From Pseudomonas sp. CFBP13508 (lineage in GTDB: Bacteria; Pseudomonadota; Gammaproteobacteria; Pseudomonadales; Pseudomonadaceae), in the NCBI RefSeq assembly GCF_005233515.1, contig NZ_QFZZ01000006.1, positions 186,001 through 250,000 of the forward strand: DNA of 64,000 nt, read 5' to 3'. How positions within the stretch are numbered: the first letter of the stretch is position 1; the number at the start of each line of letters is the position of its first letter. The translations under genes and the position numbers were made by a program. The notes under the pieces are model-generated. The model did not search any database. It was not told the DNA's origin and saw nothing but the letters and a program-made list of their open reading frames with translations. Positions 16,158-24,102 of the stretch are shown here, piece after piece.

Positions 16158-17489
16158 TCACCACTGAACCTTCCACCGTCCACCACCTTTGCAGCCGTTG
16201 CAGTGCTGGATACTTCGCCAATCCGATCTACCTTCCAGCTTTGTTATTCCTTTTTCCGCCTGGATAGCTTTGAAGGCAGGTCGCCAAGAATTGTGGTTGC
16301 ATTGTTTGACACAAACCAATGTGTCGGTATCACCTTTTTTTCCGATTTTTTTATAGTATCTTATTTGCCCTTCACCTACCGGAGAGTGAGCAATTTCGGT
16401 CTCGCAGTCTTCGGGCGAATTTGTGTCTTTTTCCGGATCGCCATCGTCTAACTTTGAACTTAAAAACGCAATTCGACTTTTGAGCTTTAAAATTTCAGTA
16501 TTTGCGGCTTCTAATTTGTCATTTAATTCGCTGTTTTCATCGATAATAGAATTTAGGTCTTTTTCCTTTTCTTCAGCATTTGCAGCATTTAGACGATCGC
16601 GCATCTCACGCTTAGGGATTTCACGGAGGCTTTTAGGCGCTGAAAGCGATAGTGAGGACGTTTCGAGAACAATTCCTCTGATAGTTGACTGGAATCTACC
16701 TAGTCCAGGTATATCCCCCGAATATTCGTCCCAAAGCTTGCTTGCCGTCCAAATTGAAGAACTAAGGTAGTCCTTCTCACCCAGTGGCCAATACAGTCGG
16801 ACTGCACCGAGATAACAGGAGTCTCGCTTACCTAACTCATCTGTCATTGCCCAAGACCCCTCGTCATCTACGACAGCTACATGAGCGACTCCAACGAGAT
16901 CCCTTGCAAGTTTTTCAGCTAAGTTAGGCCAAGGTCGCTCATCGAGATCGTCAGAAATGACCACGACTGGAAACTTCCTTCCTTTATCAAGTAGCCTGGT
17001 GCACAGTGCAAGACCTCCGTCTTCTCCATTGCTGTCTATTATCGATGAGGAAGGTATCTTGTCTCCATCAAGCTCCCAGTCATCGAACTTCTCGATGATT
17101 TCTCTGATAATTCTAGGGCATCGGGGATGGATTCTGACTGGAGCGATAATCTGTGAAAGTCTTTTTGCAGATAGTGAACAGTATATAAAAACCGAGTTAT
17201 CAACAAGTCCGATTCGAAGCTCAGTTACAAATGCATGCTCATTTTCAAAAATCTCAATTAATAATATTTCACGCAGGCTTCCAAGCTCGTTCTGTATGAG
17301 CTTGCGAGAAAAAGTTCCATTTGCACCCTGTTTGATGCTTGTAAATTTTCCTTTTTCACTTGATAGGTCACTCACCCCTTTTTCCGACATCCAACTGTCA
17401 AACATTTTATCTACAATTTCAAACCTATTTGTTGCATGCCTAGTGTCAGTTGATACGTGTTTTAATAGGTATTTTCCGAGATCCTGCAT
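16158..17489 (-). CDS. Unknown 443-aa protein with coiled coil and Cys-rich C-terminus
   Basis: ATG 17489 is preferred (GGAG 7 nt upstream) over TTG 17507. The N-terminal about 270 residues form an alpha/beta region with VVVISDDLDERPWPNLAEKL and CYLGAVRLYWPLGEKD, blocks reminiscent of uncharacterised proteins I associate loosely with defence neighbourhoods. Residues about 285-345 are a coiled coil (ENSELNDKLEAANTEILKLK). The C-terminus has CVKQCNHN and HCNGCKGGGRW, possibly metal-binding. AT-rich. No enzyme motif is evident and the function is unknown. It shares its strand with the membrane protein downstream. Confidence 0.7.
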   Translation of the reverse strand: MQDLGKYLLKHVSTDTRHATNRFEIVDKMFDSWMSEKGVSDLSSEKGKFTSIKQGANGTFSRKLIQNELGSLREILLIEIFENEHAFVTELRIGLVDNSVFIYCSLSAKRLSQIIAPVRIHPRCPRIIREIIEKFDDWELDGDKIPSSSIIDSNGEDGGLALCTRLLDKGRKFPVVVISDDLDERPWPNLAEKLARDLVGVAHVAVVDDEGSWAMTDELGKRDSCYLGAVRLYWPLGEKDYLSSSIWTASKLWDEYSGDIPGLGRFQSTIRGIVLETSSLSLSAPKSLREIPKREMRDRLNAANAEEKEKDLNSIIDENSELNDKLEAANTEILKLKSRIAFLSSKLDDGDPEKDTNSPEDCETEIAHSPVGEGQIRYYKKIGKKGDTDTLVCVKQCNHNSWRPAFKAIQAEKGITKLEGRSDWRSIQHCNGCKGGGRWKVQW

Positions 17490-17509
17490 TATAGAACTCC
17501 GTTTCAACT

Positions 17510-17757
17510 TTCAGTTTGGGTTTTAATTGTTTTCTACCCGCATAATGGCACTCTGATGGTAGTGGTGTGGCGGAAAATTCTCAATCGCTTATGCGAACGT
17601 CCGATTCTGGCCGAAAGTCGTCATACCTGTTTAAGGCAAAATTAGGGCATATGGGAGGCCGCTTCGGCCCGCCCCACGCCTGCGGTAAAGAACGAAAGCG
17701 CCGTTTTTGGTGGGCAGCAGCGGCCTATAGAGAGTCCAGAGGGGGTTCGAATCCCTA
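17510..17757. other. Intergenic with a tRNA T-arm-like stretch
   Basis: Near 17737-17757 the sequence GGGGGTTCGAATCCCTA resembles a tRNA T-arm but has no acceptor CCA and no upstream tRNA body. It may be a second attachment-site relic on the other side of the 15096-17489 unit. No gene seen. Confidence 0.3.
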
Positions 17758-18306
17758 TCAATCAACTGGATCGCACATGTAGGGGTAAGATAGTCTGGCT
17801 TGCTGACCATCAACCTCTGCGTAGGTCACAAGAAGCTGACAGTTATTAGAGAAACCATGGATTCTTTTAAGAAAGGCTGCTCGGTGGGAATCCACTACAC
17901 CTGGAATTAAGCTCCCATTTGATGCTTTTATTTCATAGGACTTTCCCGGTTCCAGAACTTTTCCATCAGCCGCGGTTTTCACAAACCAAACTCCAGTAAA
18001 ATCTCGCTTCGTTTTACCTGCAATCTCAACGTTGACGAGGGTGGCCGCTCTCGCGCCGAGGTTGGTCAACGTGAAGTTCATTTGGTGGAAGTCGCCACCG
18101 ATAATTGCGGGTCGTAGATCAGCCCGAGGTGGTGTTAACACGTGCTTGATGGGTTCCAATCCGCCTACAGAGAGTATGGTGACTATAGAGCTACAGATAA
18201 GAACAGGCGTCGTAAAGATTCGTCTCCACCCTTGGGTTGAGGAGCAGTGAGGGCACCTGGTTGCGTTTGTTTTTATCTCTTCTCTGCACGCACAGCATTG
18301 CTGCAT
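17758..18306 (-). CDS. Zinc-ribbon membrane-anchored protein of unknown function
   Basis: 182 aa from ATG 18306. The N-terminal zinc ribbon (CCACREEIKTNATRCPHC) is followed by a transmembrane segment (about 30-50) and a C-terminal periplasmic domain with the pattern of an Ig/CARDB-like beta sandwich (NFTLTNLGARAATLVNVEIAG). The longer frame upstream is probably untranslated. Function unknown. AT-rich, and part of the accessory stretch before the repressor. Confidence 0.6.
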   Translation of the reverse strand: MQQCCACREEIKTNATRCPHCSSTQGWRRIFTTPVLICSSIVTILSVGGLEPIKHVLTPPRADLRPAIIGGDFHQMNFTLTNLGARAATLVNVEIAGKTKRDFTGVWFVKTAADGKVLEPGKSYEIKASNGSLIPGVVDSHRAAFLKRIHGFSNNCQLLVTYAEVDGQQARLSYPYMCDPVD

Positions 18307-18737
18307 TGTCTGACCTGGTTCATTCGTAAGTAGATGTGATAACGCGTATAGCTCAGAGCTGACTGGGATGTCCGGGCTAACAGTTGAGCGATGGCGTCGA
18401 ATGGTAATGGGGCAAAAATGGGGCAAACCAGACGCCAATCCATGCCATTCAATGCTAATCGTACCTCAGTGCTTAGAGCGCGTTAATAGGCCAAGGCTCA
18501 GCAACCACGGGGGTTGTAGGCTCACGCACCGAGTTACTCCAGCACAATCGGAGTGTGGGAGGACAGGTCGGAGACGGCTTTATTCATCGGATTGTCGGGA
18601 AACTCGTTAAAAGATGTAGGGCAAAGCGCGGGCGGTGGCCGGGCTTTTCCGCGATGGGCGCAAGGTTACCATGGGCACTAAGCCCGACGCAGGCACTGCG
18701 GTCGGGTGAGCGTTTACTTGCAGTGAAAAGTTGATCT
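18307..18737. other. Intergenic, no gene supported
   Basis: Short open frames exist but lack an RBS and family features. GGGGCAAA-type repeats near 18413-18428 resemble sequences often seen next to phage integration sites. Nothing else is supported. Confidence 0.4.
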
Positions 18738-18762
18738 ATGCACGATTTATGCAAATCAGCAT
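18738..18762 (+). promoter_or_regulatory. Operator upstream of the repressor gene
   Basis: ATGC occurs at 18738 and again at 18749. The second belongs to the dyad ATGC-AAATCA-GCAT (18749-18762). The same ATGC-N6-GCAT pattern is repeated downstream of the repressor gene at 19641-19667, so these are probably its binding sites, here for autoregulation. Confidence 0.6.
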
Positions 18763-18789
18763 TTGTCATCGGGAAAAACTTCAAGCACT

Positions 18790-19533
18790 ATGCGCGTTAT
18801 GCAAAAACGCAACGTTTCCTCCGTCTTAAGAGCACTGCTCGACCAGCACGGGATCTCCCCCACGGAGCTCCACCGTCGCACCGGCGTGCCTCAATCCACG
18901 CTCTCGCGGATTCTCAGCGGGAAGATTGTCGATCCTTCGGATAAACACATCTCGAAGATCGCTGATTATTTCAACGTCAGCACCGATCAGTTGCGCGGGC
19001 GCGCGGATGTCGCGCCAGCGGCAGCCGGCACGCGTGCTGACGTGCATGCGGAACTCAAGGACATAAGCCTGTGGGACGACGACACCCCCGTCGATGACGA
19101 CGAGGTGTCGGTGCCCTTTCTACGCGAGGTTGAATTGGCTGCTGGATCAGGAAGATTCGTCATCGAAGAGAGCGAGCGCTCTAGCCTGCGCTTCGGCAAG
19201 CGCAGCCTGCGCCACAACGGTGTGCAGTTCGACCAGGCCAAGTGCGTGACGGTGCGCGGCAACAGCATGTTGCCGGTCCTGCGTGATGGCGCCACCGTCG
19301 GCGTCAACGCCGGCAAGTGCGGCATCGGCGACATCATTGATGGCGATCTGTATGCGATCAATCACAACGGCCAGCTGCGCGTTAAACAACTCTATCGGCT
19401 GCCCACCGGCATCCGTCTGCGCAGCTTCAATCGCGACGAGCATCCGGATGAGGACTACAGCTTCCAGGAAATCCAGGAAGAGCAGATCGTCATACTCGGT
19501 CACGTCTTCTGGTGGGGCATGTACGCCCGCTAG
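18790..19533 (+). CDS. LexA/CI-like self-cleaving repressor (XRE + S24)
   Basis: 247 aa. The N-terminal helix-turn-helix (about 10-65; SPTELHRRTGVPQSTLSRIL) binds DNA. The C-terminal S24 peptidase has the cleavage site Ala118-Gly119 (ELAAGSG), nucleophile Ser159 (RGNSMLPVL) and base Lys199 (LRVKQLY). Activated RecA should trigger self-cleavage and induce the tail operon. The family corresponds to PrtR-type repressors of Pseudomonas pyocins; no PrtN-type activator is seen. ATG 18790 was chosen because the longer frame adds nothing conserved. Operators lie on both sides of the gene. Confidence 0.95.
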   Translation: MRVMQKRNVSSVLRALLDQHGISPTELHRRTGVPQSTLSRILSGKIVDPSDKHISKIADYFNVSTDQLRGRADVAPAAAGTRADVHAELKDISLWDDDTPVDDDEVSVPFLREVELAAGSGRFVIEESERSSLRFGKRSLRHNGVQFDQAKCVTVRGNSMLPVLRDGATVGVNAGKCGIGDIIDGDLYAINHNGQLRVKQLYRLPTGIRLRSFNRDEHPDEDYSFQEIQEEQIVILGHVFWWGMYAR

Positions 19534-19552
19534 CCCCTTTCGATTCAACTGA

Positions 19553-19579
19553 AACCTGCCCTCCCGGCAGGTTTTTTTT
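19553..19579 (+). terminator. Intrinsic terminator of the repressor gene
   Basis: AACCTGCC-CTCC-GGCAGGTT followed by a run of T. Confidence 0.85.
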
Positions 19580-19620
19580 CGCCTGCAGAAATCTCCCCAC
19601 CCCTTGGCCCGCTTGGGTTT

Positions 19621-19694
19621 CATGCATATGCGCAAATTTAATGCATAAATAAATGCATTTACGCATTGACTGTATATGCATCCATGCATATTCT
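19621..19694 (+). promoter_or_regulatory. Promoter and operator array of the Mu-type tail operon
   Basis: Contains several ATGCAT/ATGC half sites, including ATGCAT-AAATAA-ATGCAT (19641-19658) and AATGC-ATTTAC-GCATT (19652-19667). TTGACT (19666) and TATTCT (19689) are spaced 17 nt as -35 and -10, with more ATGCAT copies between them. The repressor bound here would block RNA polymerase. This is probably the SOS-controlled promoter for holin, tail and lysis genes. Confidence 0.65.
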
Positions 19695-20083
19695 TGCCAC
19701 CAAGCCGCTCGACAAAGCGGCTGGCAAGACAAGCTCTTTAGTTCCACATGAACAGGCAGCGATGAACCGGCCTCAACGGTTCAGAGGGTTGGCAACTGAC
19801 CCGGGTGTGCAGCGTAAAGCACCAGAAGCAGTTATCCGGCGGGCAGGGACCGCGGTCGGAAAAACAATCTGAATGGACTCGTACCGCGCCAGTAGCGCCG
19901 AAAAGTCAGCTTCCTTCTCGAACACAGGATTGGAAGGAAGGCGAAGGAGCGCATTACTGAAAAGCCCGGTGCACAAGCGCCGGGCTTTTTGGAATGCCTG
20001 CCTCAATTGCGGCAAGCATTGTCTGGCCAAGTGTGAAGCTATATCAGCAGCACTGGCTGAAACCTGTCAAAAAGGAAACTGGC
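19695..20083 (+). other. Long untranslated leader of the tail operon
   Basis: About 390 nt between the promoter and the first gene, with no convincing ORF. It contains a hairpin GAACCG/CGGTTC (19764-19782) and ends in a terminator (19961-19990) before the first gene. Possible attenuation or antitermination point. Confidence 0.45.
19961..19990 (+). terminator. Terminator inside the tail-operon leader
   Basis: AAAGCCCGG and CCGGGCTTT with a T-run. A near copy of this region, with its flanks, occurs again at 20549. Confidence 0.75.
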
Positions 20084-20506
20084 ATGAACCGTTACGTCCT
20101 GACTATTTCACCTAATAACATCATTGTCGTTCTTCAAGTGCTGGACACTGAGGGAGAGCCACCTGCGATCCCTGCCAATGAACCAATCTCTGCGTGGCGC
20201 AATGTCACCGGTGATACCACCGCGCAGCCGGGATACAAATTGCAACTAGGCCCTTACGGCGAGTCTTTTTTGCCTCTCACACCTGATGAACTAGAGGGTG
20301 TCATCCGCGGCCGCCTGCAACAACGCTTTGACAAAGTCGAGCAGTTCCTGAAGTTCAACCCACTGCAGTACAAAGTGGACCTGGCAGTCGCCACTCCGGA
20401 AGAGTGGTCGCAATTGCGTGCCATCAAACAGTATTACCTCGACGTCTGCGCCACGACAGAGCAGAACACCTTTCCCGAAGTCATCTGGCCGATCGCACCA
20501 TTCTGA
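20084..20506 (+). CDS. Tail-fibre-assembly-like protein
   Basis: 140 aa. The C-terminal half (VDLAVATPEEWSQLRAIKQY ... FPEVIWP) resembles caudoviral tail fibre assembly chaperones, and PGYKLQLGP is beta-rich. Such chaperones are normally encoded just after the fibre gene, but here the gene is first in the operon, about 10 kb before the fibre (30736), and no other chaperone follows the fibre. ATG 20084 has AAGGAAA upstream. It is bracketed by near-identical terminator-containing repeats. Confidence 0.6.
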   Translation: MNRYVLTISPNNIIVVLQVLDTEGEPPAIPANEPISAWRNVTGDTTAQPGYKLQLGPYGESFLPLTPDELEGVIRGRLQQRFDKVEQFLKFNPLQYKVDLAVATPEEWSQLRAIKQYYLDVCATTEQNTFPEVIWPIAPF

Positions 20507-20548
20507 CCGCTGCGCTTTGCAACGCTTGATCGCGAAAGAGCATTGCTG

Positions 20549-20573
20549 AAAAGCCTGGCCCGCCGGGCTTTTT
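20549..20573 (+). terminator. Terminator after the fibre-assembly-like gene
   Basis: AGCCTGGC-CC-GCCGGGCT followed by TTTT. The flanking sequence repeats that of the terminator at 19961. Confidence 0.65.
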
Positions 20574-20643
20574 GGAATGCCTGTCTCAAGAGAAACCGTT
20601 CGAACCCAACCCATCACTCATCAATCACCCACGGAGGCGTGAC

Positions 20644-20982
20644 ATGACAAACGAGCAACAAGCGTTGGCGGACATGCCGATCTGGCTGGTCATCCTCCTT
20701 GCCGTCGTTGGCGGGGTGTCCGGCGAGATGTGGCGCGCCGACAAGGAGGGCGCTCGCGGCTGGTCGCTGGTGCGGCGTCTGGCTCTGCGTTCCGGCGCCT
20801 GCATGATCTGCGGCGTGTCGGCAATCATGCTGCTGTATGCCGCCGGCATGTCGATCTGGGCCGCTGGCGCGTTTGGCTGCCTGACGGCGATGGCCGGCGC
20901 TGATGTAGCCATAGGCCTTTACGAACGCTGGGCGGCCAAGCGTATCGGCGTATGTGAACTGCCGCCGCGCGACCAGCCTTAA
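20644..20982 (+). CDS. Holin
   Basis: 112 aa with hydrophobic segments near 12-30, 48-68 and 70-88, and a charged C-terminus, the usual plan of Pseudomonas tailocin holins. It would open the inner membrane so the GH19 endolysin can reach peptidoglycan. GGAGG precedes ATG 20644. Its place after the repressor and before the tail genes is the standard Pseudomonas tailocin layout. It is the only holin in the window and may serve both lysis cassettes. Confidence 0.85.
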   Translation: MTNEQQALADMPIWLVILLAVVGGVSGEMWRADKEGARGWSLVRRLALRSGACMICGVSAIMLLYAAGMSIWAAGAFGCLTAMAGADVAIGLYERWAAKRIGVCELPPRDQP

Positions 20983-21002
20983 ATCTCCACGCATAGCCCT
21001 AT

Positions 21003-21089
21003 GCGAGCGAGTCTGCTCGCGAAAGGGACGTCAGCTTCAGCATCGATGTGACTGATCGACCGCTTTCGCGAGCAGGCTCGCTCCCACAG
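21003..21089. repeat. REP doublet (REPIN)
   Basis: Two inverted REP arms (GCGAGCGAGTCTGCTCGCGA and the complementary TCGCGAGCAGGCTCGC) separated by about 45 nt. One arm carries a T for the usual C. Confidence 0.85.
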
Positions 21090-21134
21090 GGACTGCGGCG
21101 TCCACTGTAATTTCTCTTACTTCGGAACACCCCC

Positions 21135-21719
21135 ATGAAGATCACCCCGATCCTCACGCAACTGCGTGGGCAATGCCCTGGGCTTGCCAATCATGTTTCG
21201 GTGGGTGTCGATCTGGCGTTGCTGCAAGGCGACTCCGATCTACCGACACCCTCAGCCCACGTTCTGCCGCTGGCCGATCTGGCCAGTTCTGGCAGAGCAC
21301 AAAACCTCGCCACCCAACCGATCCGCGAGCGTTTCGAAATCGTTCTGGTGCTTGACGCTACCGACGCTACAAAAGCGCTGGATCTGTTGCACGACCTGCG
21401 CGCCGAACTGTGGCGCGCACTGGTCGGTTTCAAACCTGATTCCACTTACAGCGCCATCGTTTATGACGGCGGTGAGCTGGTCTCGATCAACAGCAGCCGC
21501 CTGTTTTATCGGTTGCGCTTTTATGCCGAGTTCCAGCTCGGCCGCAATCTGCCAAGTCAGCCTGCGGAGAGTTGGCACGAGCGCGAACTGGACGCTTTGT
21601 CGTCCTTTACCGGGATGACGGTGCGGGTCGACGCGATCGATCCTGCCGACCCCAATCTGCAACGCCCGGGCCCGGATGGCCGGGTGGAAATGACTTTCTC
21701 TGGAGATGTAACCCCATGA
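21135..21719 (+). CDS. Tail terminator protein, Mu gp37 type
   Basis: 194 aa, matching the Gp37/DUF1834 family. The protein caps the tail tube at the end away from the baseplate. It starts MKITPILTQLRGQCPGLANH, characteristic of the family. It is the first structural gene of the Mu-type module and overlaps the next gene by 4 nt (ATGA), indicating coupling. Confidence 0.88.
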   Translation: MKITPILTQLRGQCPGLANHVSVGVDLALLQGDSDLPTPSAHVLPLADLASSGRAQNLATQPIRERFEIVLVLDATDATKALDLLHDLRAELWRALVGFKPDSTYSAIVYDGGELVSINSSRLFYRLRFYAEFQLGRNLPSQPAESWHERELDALSSFTGMTVRVDAIDPADPNLQRPGPDGRVEMTFSGDVTP

Positions 21720-21898
21720 GCAACCGCATCACCGTAGTGCCGGCCGCTGGCCGTGTCGTGCCTGACCCGGAGGCCGGCGACCTGTTGCCGGCTGCAGGCC
21801 GTGACGTGCTGGACAGCGCCTGGTGGCGCCGGCGTCTGGCCGACGGCGACATCACATTCAAAACCGCAAAAGCGGCTAAACCACAGGGAGCCAAATAA
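21716..21898 (+). CDS. DUF2635-family small tail protein
   Basis: 60 aa. It contains PDPEAGDLLPAAGRDVLDSA and a WWRRRLADGDI block, typical of the short DUF2635 proteins that lie between terminator and sheath in Mu-like phages (Mu gp38). Start and stop overlap both neighbours. Exact role unknown. Confidence 0.85.
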   Translation: MSNRITVVPAAGRVVPDPEAGDLLPAAGRDVLDSAWWRRRLADGDITFKTAKAAKPQGAK

Positions 21899-23394
21899 TG
21901 GCAATCGGATTCAGCAACATCCCGGCGGACATTCGTGTGCCGCTGTTCTATGCCGAAATGGACAACTCGGCCGCCAACAGCGCGACCTCGGCCATGCGCC
22001 GTTTGATCGTTGCTCAGGTCAACGACAATATTGCCCCGACTGAAGTCGGCAAACTGGTGCTGGTTTCCAGCGTGGCGCTGGCGAAAAGCATCGGCGGCCA
22101 AGGCTCGATGCTCGCTTCGATGTACGAAACCTTCCGCAAGGCCGACCCGATCGGCGAGATCTGGTGCCTGCCTCTGCACAACACTGAAGGCGCTATCGCC
22201 AAAGGCGTGTTGACCCTGACCGGCACCGCGACTCAGGCGGGCATGCTCAACCTGTATGTCGGCGGCGTGCGCGTGCAGGCCACCGTGGTCAACGGCGCCA
22301 CCGCCGCTCAAGCGGCCACCGCACTGGCGCAGAAAATCAACGCCACTGCGGACCTGCCGGTCAGCGCTGCCGCTGCTGAAGGTATTGTCACCCTGAACGC
22401 CAAATGGACCGGCGACAGCGGCAACGACATCAGCCTGCAATTCAATCGCCTGGGCAAGAGCAACGGCGAAGAAACTCCGGCCGGTCTGACCAGCGCAATC
22501 ACCGCCATGACCGGCGGCGCCGGTGTACCGGATCAGATCGCTGCCGTCGCAGCATTGGGCGATGAGCCTTTCGAATTCATCGCGCTCCCGTGGTCCGATC
22601 TGGCCACTCTCAACACCTGGCAAGCGGTCATGGATGACAGCACCGGGCGCTGGTCGTGGGCCAAGCAACTGTTCGGTCACGTCTACAGCGCCAAGCGCGG
22701 CACGGTCGGCACTCTGGTCGCCGCAGGCCAGGCCCGCAACGATCAGCACATGACCATCCAGGCGCTGGAGCCGGGCGTACCGCAACCGTTTTGGGTACAG
22801 GCCGCCGCGCTGGCTGCACGCACGGCGGTGTTCATCTCCGCCGATGCCAGCCGTCCGACGCAAAGCGGCAGCCTGCCGGGTGTTGACCCGGCGCCGGCAA
22901 GCGAACGTTTCACCCTGACCGAGCGTCAGTCGCTGCTCAACTACGGCATTGCCACCGCCTACTACGAAGGAGGTTACGTGCGCATCCAGCGCTCGATCAC
23001 CACCTACCAGAAGAACGCTTACGGCCAGGCCGACAACTCCTATCTGGACAGCGAAACCATGCACCAGTCGGCGTTCATCGTGCGTCGTCTGCAAAGTGTG
23101 ATCACCAGCAAATACGGCCGCCACAAACTGGCCTCCGACGGCACCCGTTTCGGCGCCGGCCAGCCGATCGTCACGCCAGCGACCATTCGCGGCGAGCTGA
23201 TCGCGCAGTACGCCAAGCTTGAGCTGGAAGGTCATGTGGAGAACGCCGAGCTGTTCGCCGAGCACCTGATTGTCGAGCGCGACGTGCAGGACCCGAGCCG
23301 CGTGAACGTGCTGTTCCCGCCGGATTACATCAATGGCTTGCGCGTGTTCGCACTGCTCAACCAGTTCCGTCTGCAGTACGACGACGCGGCCTGA
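21898..23394 (+). CDS. Contractile tail sheath protein, Mu gpL type
   Basis: 498 aa, normal for Mu-type sheath (gp39/L). It starts MAIGFSNIPADIRVPLFYAE, a strong family signature. It forms the contractile outer cylinder. The lineage differs from the P2-type sheath at 59-1225, so the host can make two kinds of contractile tail if both modules are functional. Confidence 0.95.
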   Translation: MAIGFSNIPADIRVPLFYAEMDNSAANSATSAMRRLIVAQVNDNIAPTEVGKLVLVSSVALAKSIGGQGSMLASMYETFRKADPIGEIWCLPLHNTEGAIAKGVLTLTGTATQAGMLNLYVGGVRVQATVVNGATAAQAATALAQKINATADLPVSAAAAEGIVTLNAKWTGDSGNDISLQFNRLGKSNGEETPAGLTSAITAMTGGAGVPDQIAAVAALGDEPFEFIALPWSDLATLNTWQAVMDDSTGRWSWAKQLFGHVYSAKRGTVGTLVAAGQARNDQHMTIQALEPGVPQPFWVQAAALAARTAVFISADASRPTQSGSLPGVDPAPASERFTLTERQSLLNYGIATAYYEGGYVRIQRSITTYQKNAYGQADNSYLDSETMHQSAFIVRRLQSVITSKYGRHKLASDGTRFGAGQPIVTPATIRGELIAQYAKLELEGHVENAELFAEHLIVERDVQDPSRVNVLFPPDYINGLRVFALLNQFRLQYDDAA

Positions 23395-23419
23395 TCCGCG
23401 CGGTCGGCATTAAGCATTC

Positions 23420-23442
23420 AGCCCACCTCGCGTGGGCTTTTT
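23420..23442 (+). terminator. Terminator-like hairpin between sheath and tube genes
   Basis: AGCCCAC-CTCG-CGTGGGCT followed by TTTTA. Probably attenuates rather than blocks the operon. Confidence 0.55.
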
Positions 23443-23461
23443 ATTTGAAGGGAGAAATACC

Positions 23462-23809
23462 ATGGGTCAACTGATTGCAGGCACCTGCTACGTCAAGGTC
23501 GACGGCGCACAACTGACCATCAATGGCGGCTGCGAAGCGCCGCTGATGGCGGTCAAACGTGAAACCGTCGTGCCCGGTTTCTACAAGGAAACCGATATCG
23601 CGCCGTCGTTCAAAGTGACCGCGCTGCACACCGCCGACTTCCCGCTGAAGAAGCTGATCGAAGGCACCGACATCACCGTCACCTGCGAATTCAGCAACGG
23701 CAAAGTCTACGTGCTGGCCGGCGCCTATCTGGTCGAGGAGCCAGTCTCCAAGGGCGACGACGCCACCATCGAACTGAAATTCGAAGGCATCAAGGGGACC
23801 TGGCAATGA
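23462..23809 (+). CDS. Tail tube protein, Mu gpM type
   Basis: 115 aa. It starts MGQLIAGTCYVKVDGAQLTI and contains PGFYKETDIAPSF, hallmarks of the Mu tail tube family. It forms the inner tube. ATG 23462 has GAAGGGAG upstream. It overlaps the next gene by 4 nt. Confidence 0.92.
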   Translation: MGQLIAGTCYVKVDGAQLTINGGCEAPLMAVKRETVVPGFYKETDIAPSFKVTALHTADFPLKKLIEGTDITVTCEFSNGKVYVLAGAYLVEEPVSKGDDATIELKFEGIKGTWQ

Positions 23810-24102
23810 GCGGCGCCGTGAAGCTTCAGGTTGCGATCGAAGCCCACGGCGAGCCTCTGACCGAACTCGTCCTGCGCCGCCCGACGGTGCAGGAAGTGCG
23901 AGCGATCAAGGCGCTGCCATACAAGATCGACAAGAGCGAAGAAGTCAGCCTCGACATGGACGTGGCGGCCAAATACATCGCCGTGTGCGCCGGCATCCCG
24001 CCGTCGTCGGTCAACCAGTTGGATCTGGCTGACCTCAATGCGCTGAGCTGGGCCGTTGCGAGTTTTTTCATGAGTGCGGCGTCGGCGCCATCACCGACCT
24101 GA
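23806..24102 (+). CDS. Tail assembly chaperone, Mu gp41/P2 gpE type
   Basis: 98 aa. The block PLTELVLRRPTVQEVRAIK matches the E/gp41 family. It works with its frameshifted form on the tape measure. Unlike its counterpart at 1756 it has a single domain copy. The 0-frame terminates at 24102, but a T TTT TTC slippery heptamer at 24063-24069 leads into the extension. Confidence 0.9.
   Translation: MSGAVKLQVAIEAHGEPLTELVLRRPTVQEVRAIKALPYKIDKSEEVSLDMDVAAKYIAVCAGIPPSSVNQLDLADLNALSWAVASFFMSAASAPSPT

Noticed and set aside
17631..17782. Possible full tRNA gene
   Set aside because: Only a T-arm-like piece can be folded; no anticodon or acceptor stem.
18368..18610. 80-aa ORF before the repressor
   Set aside because: No RBS and an implausible composition; counted as intergenic.
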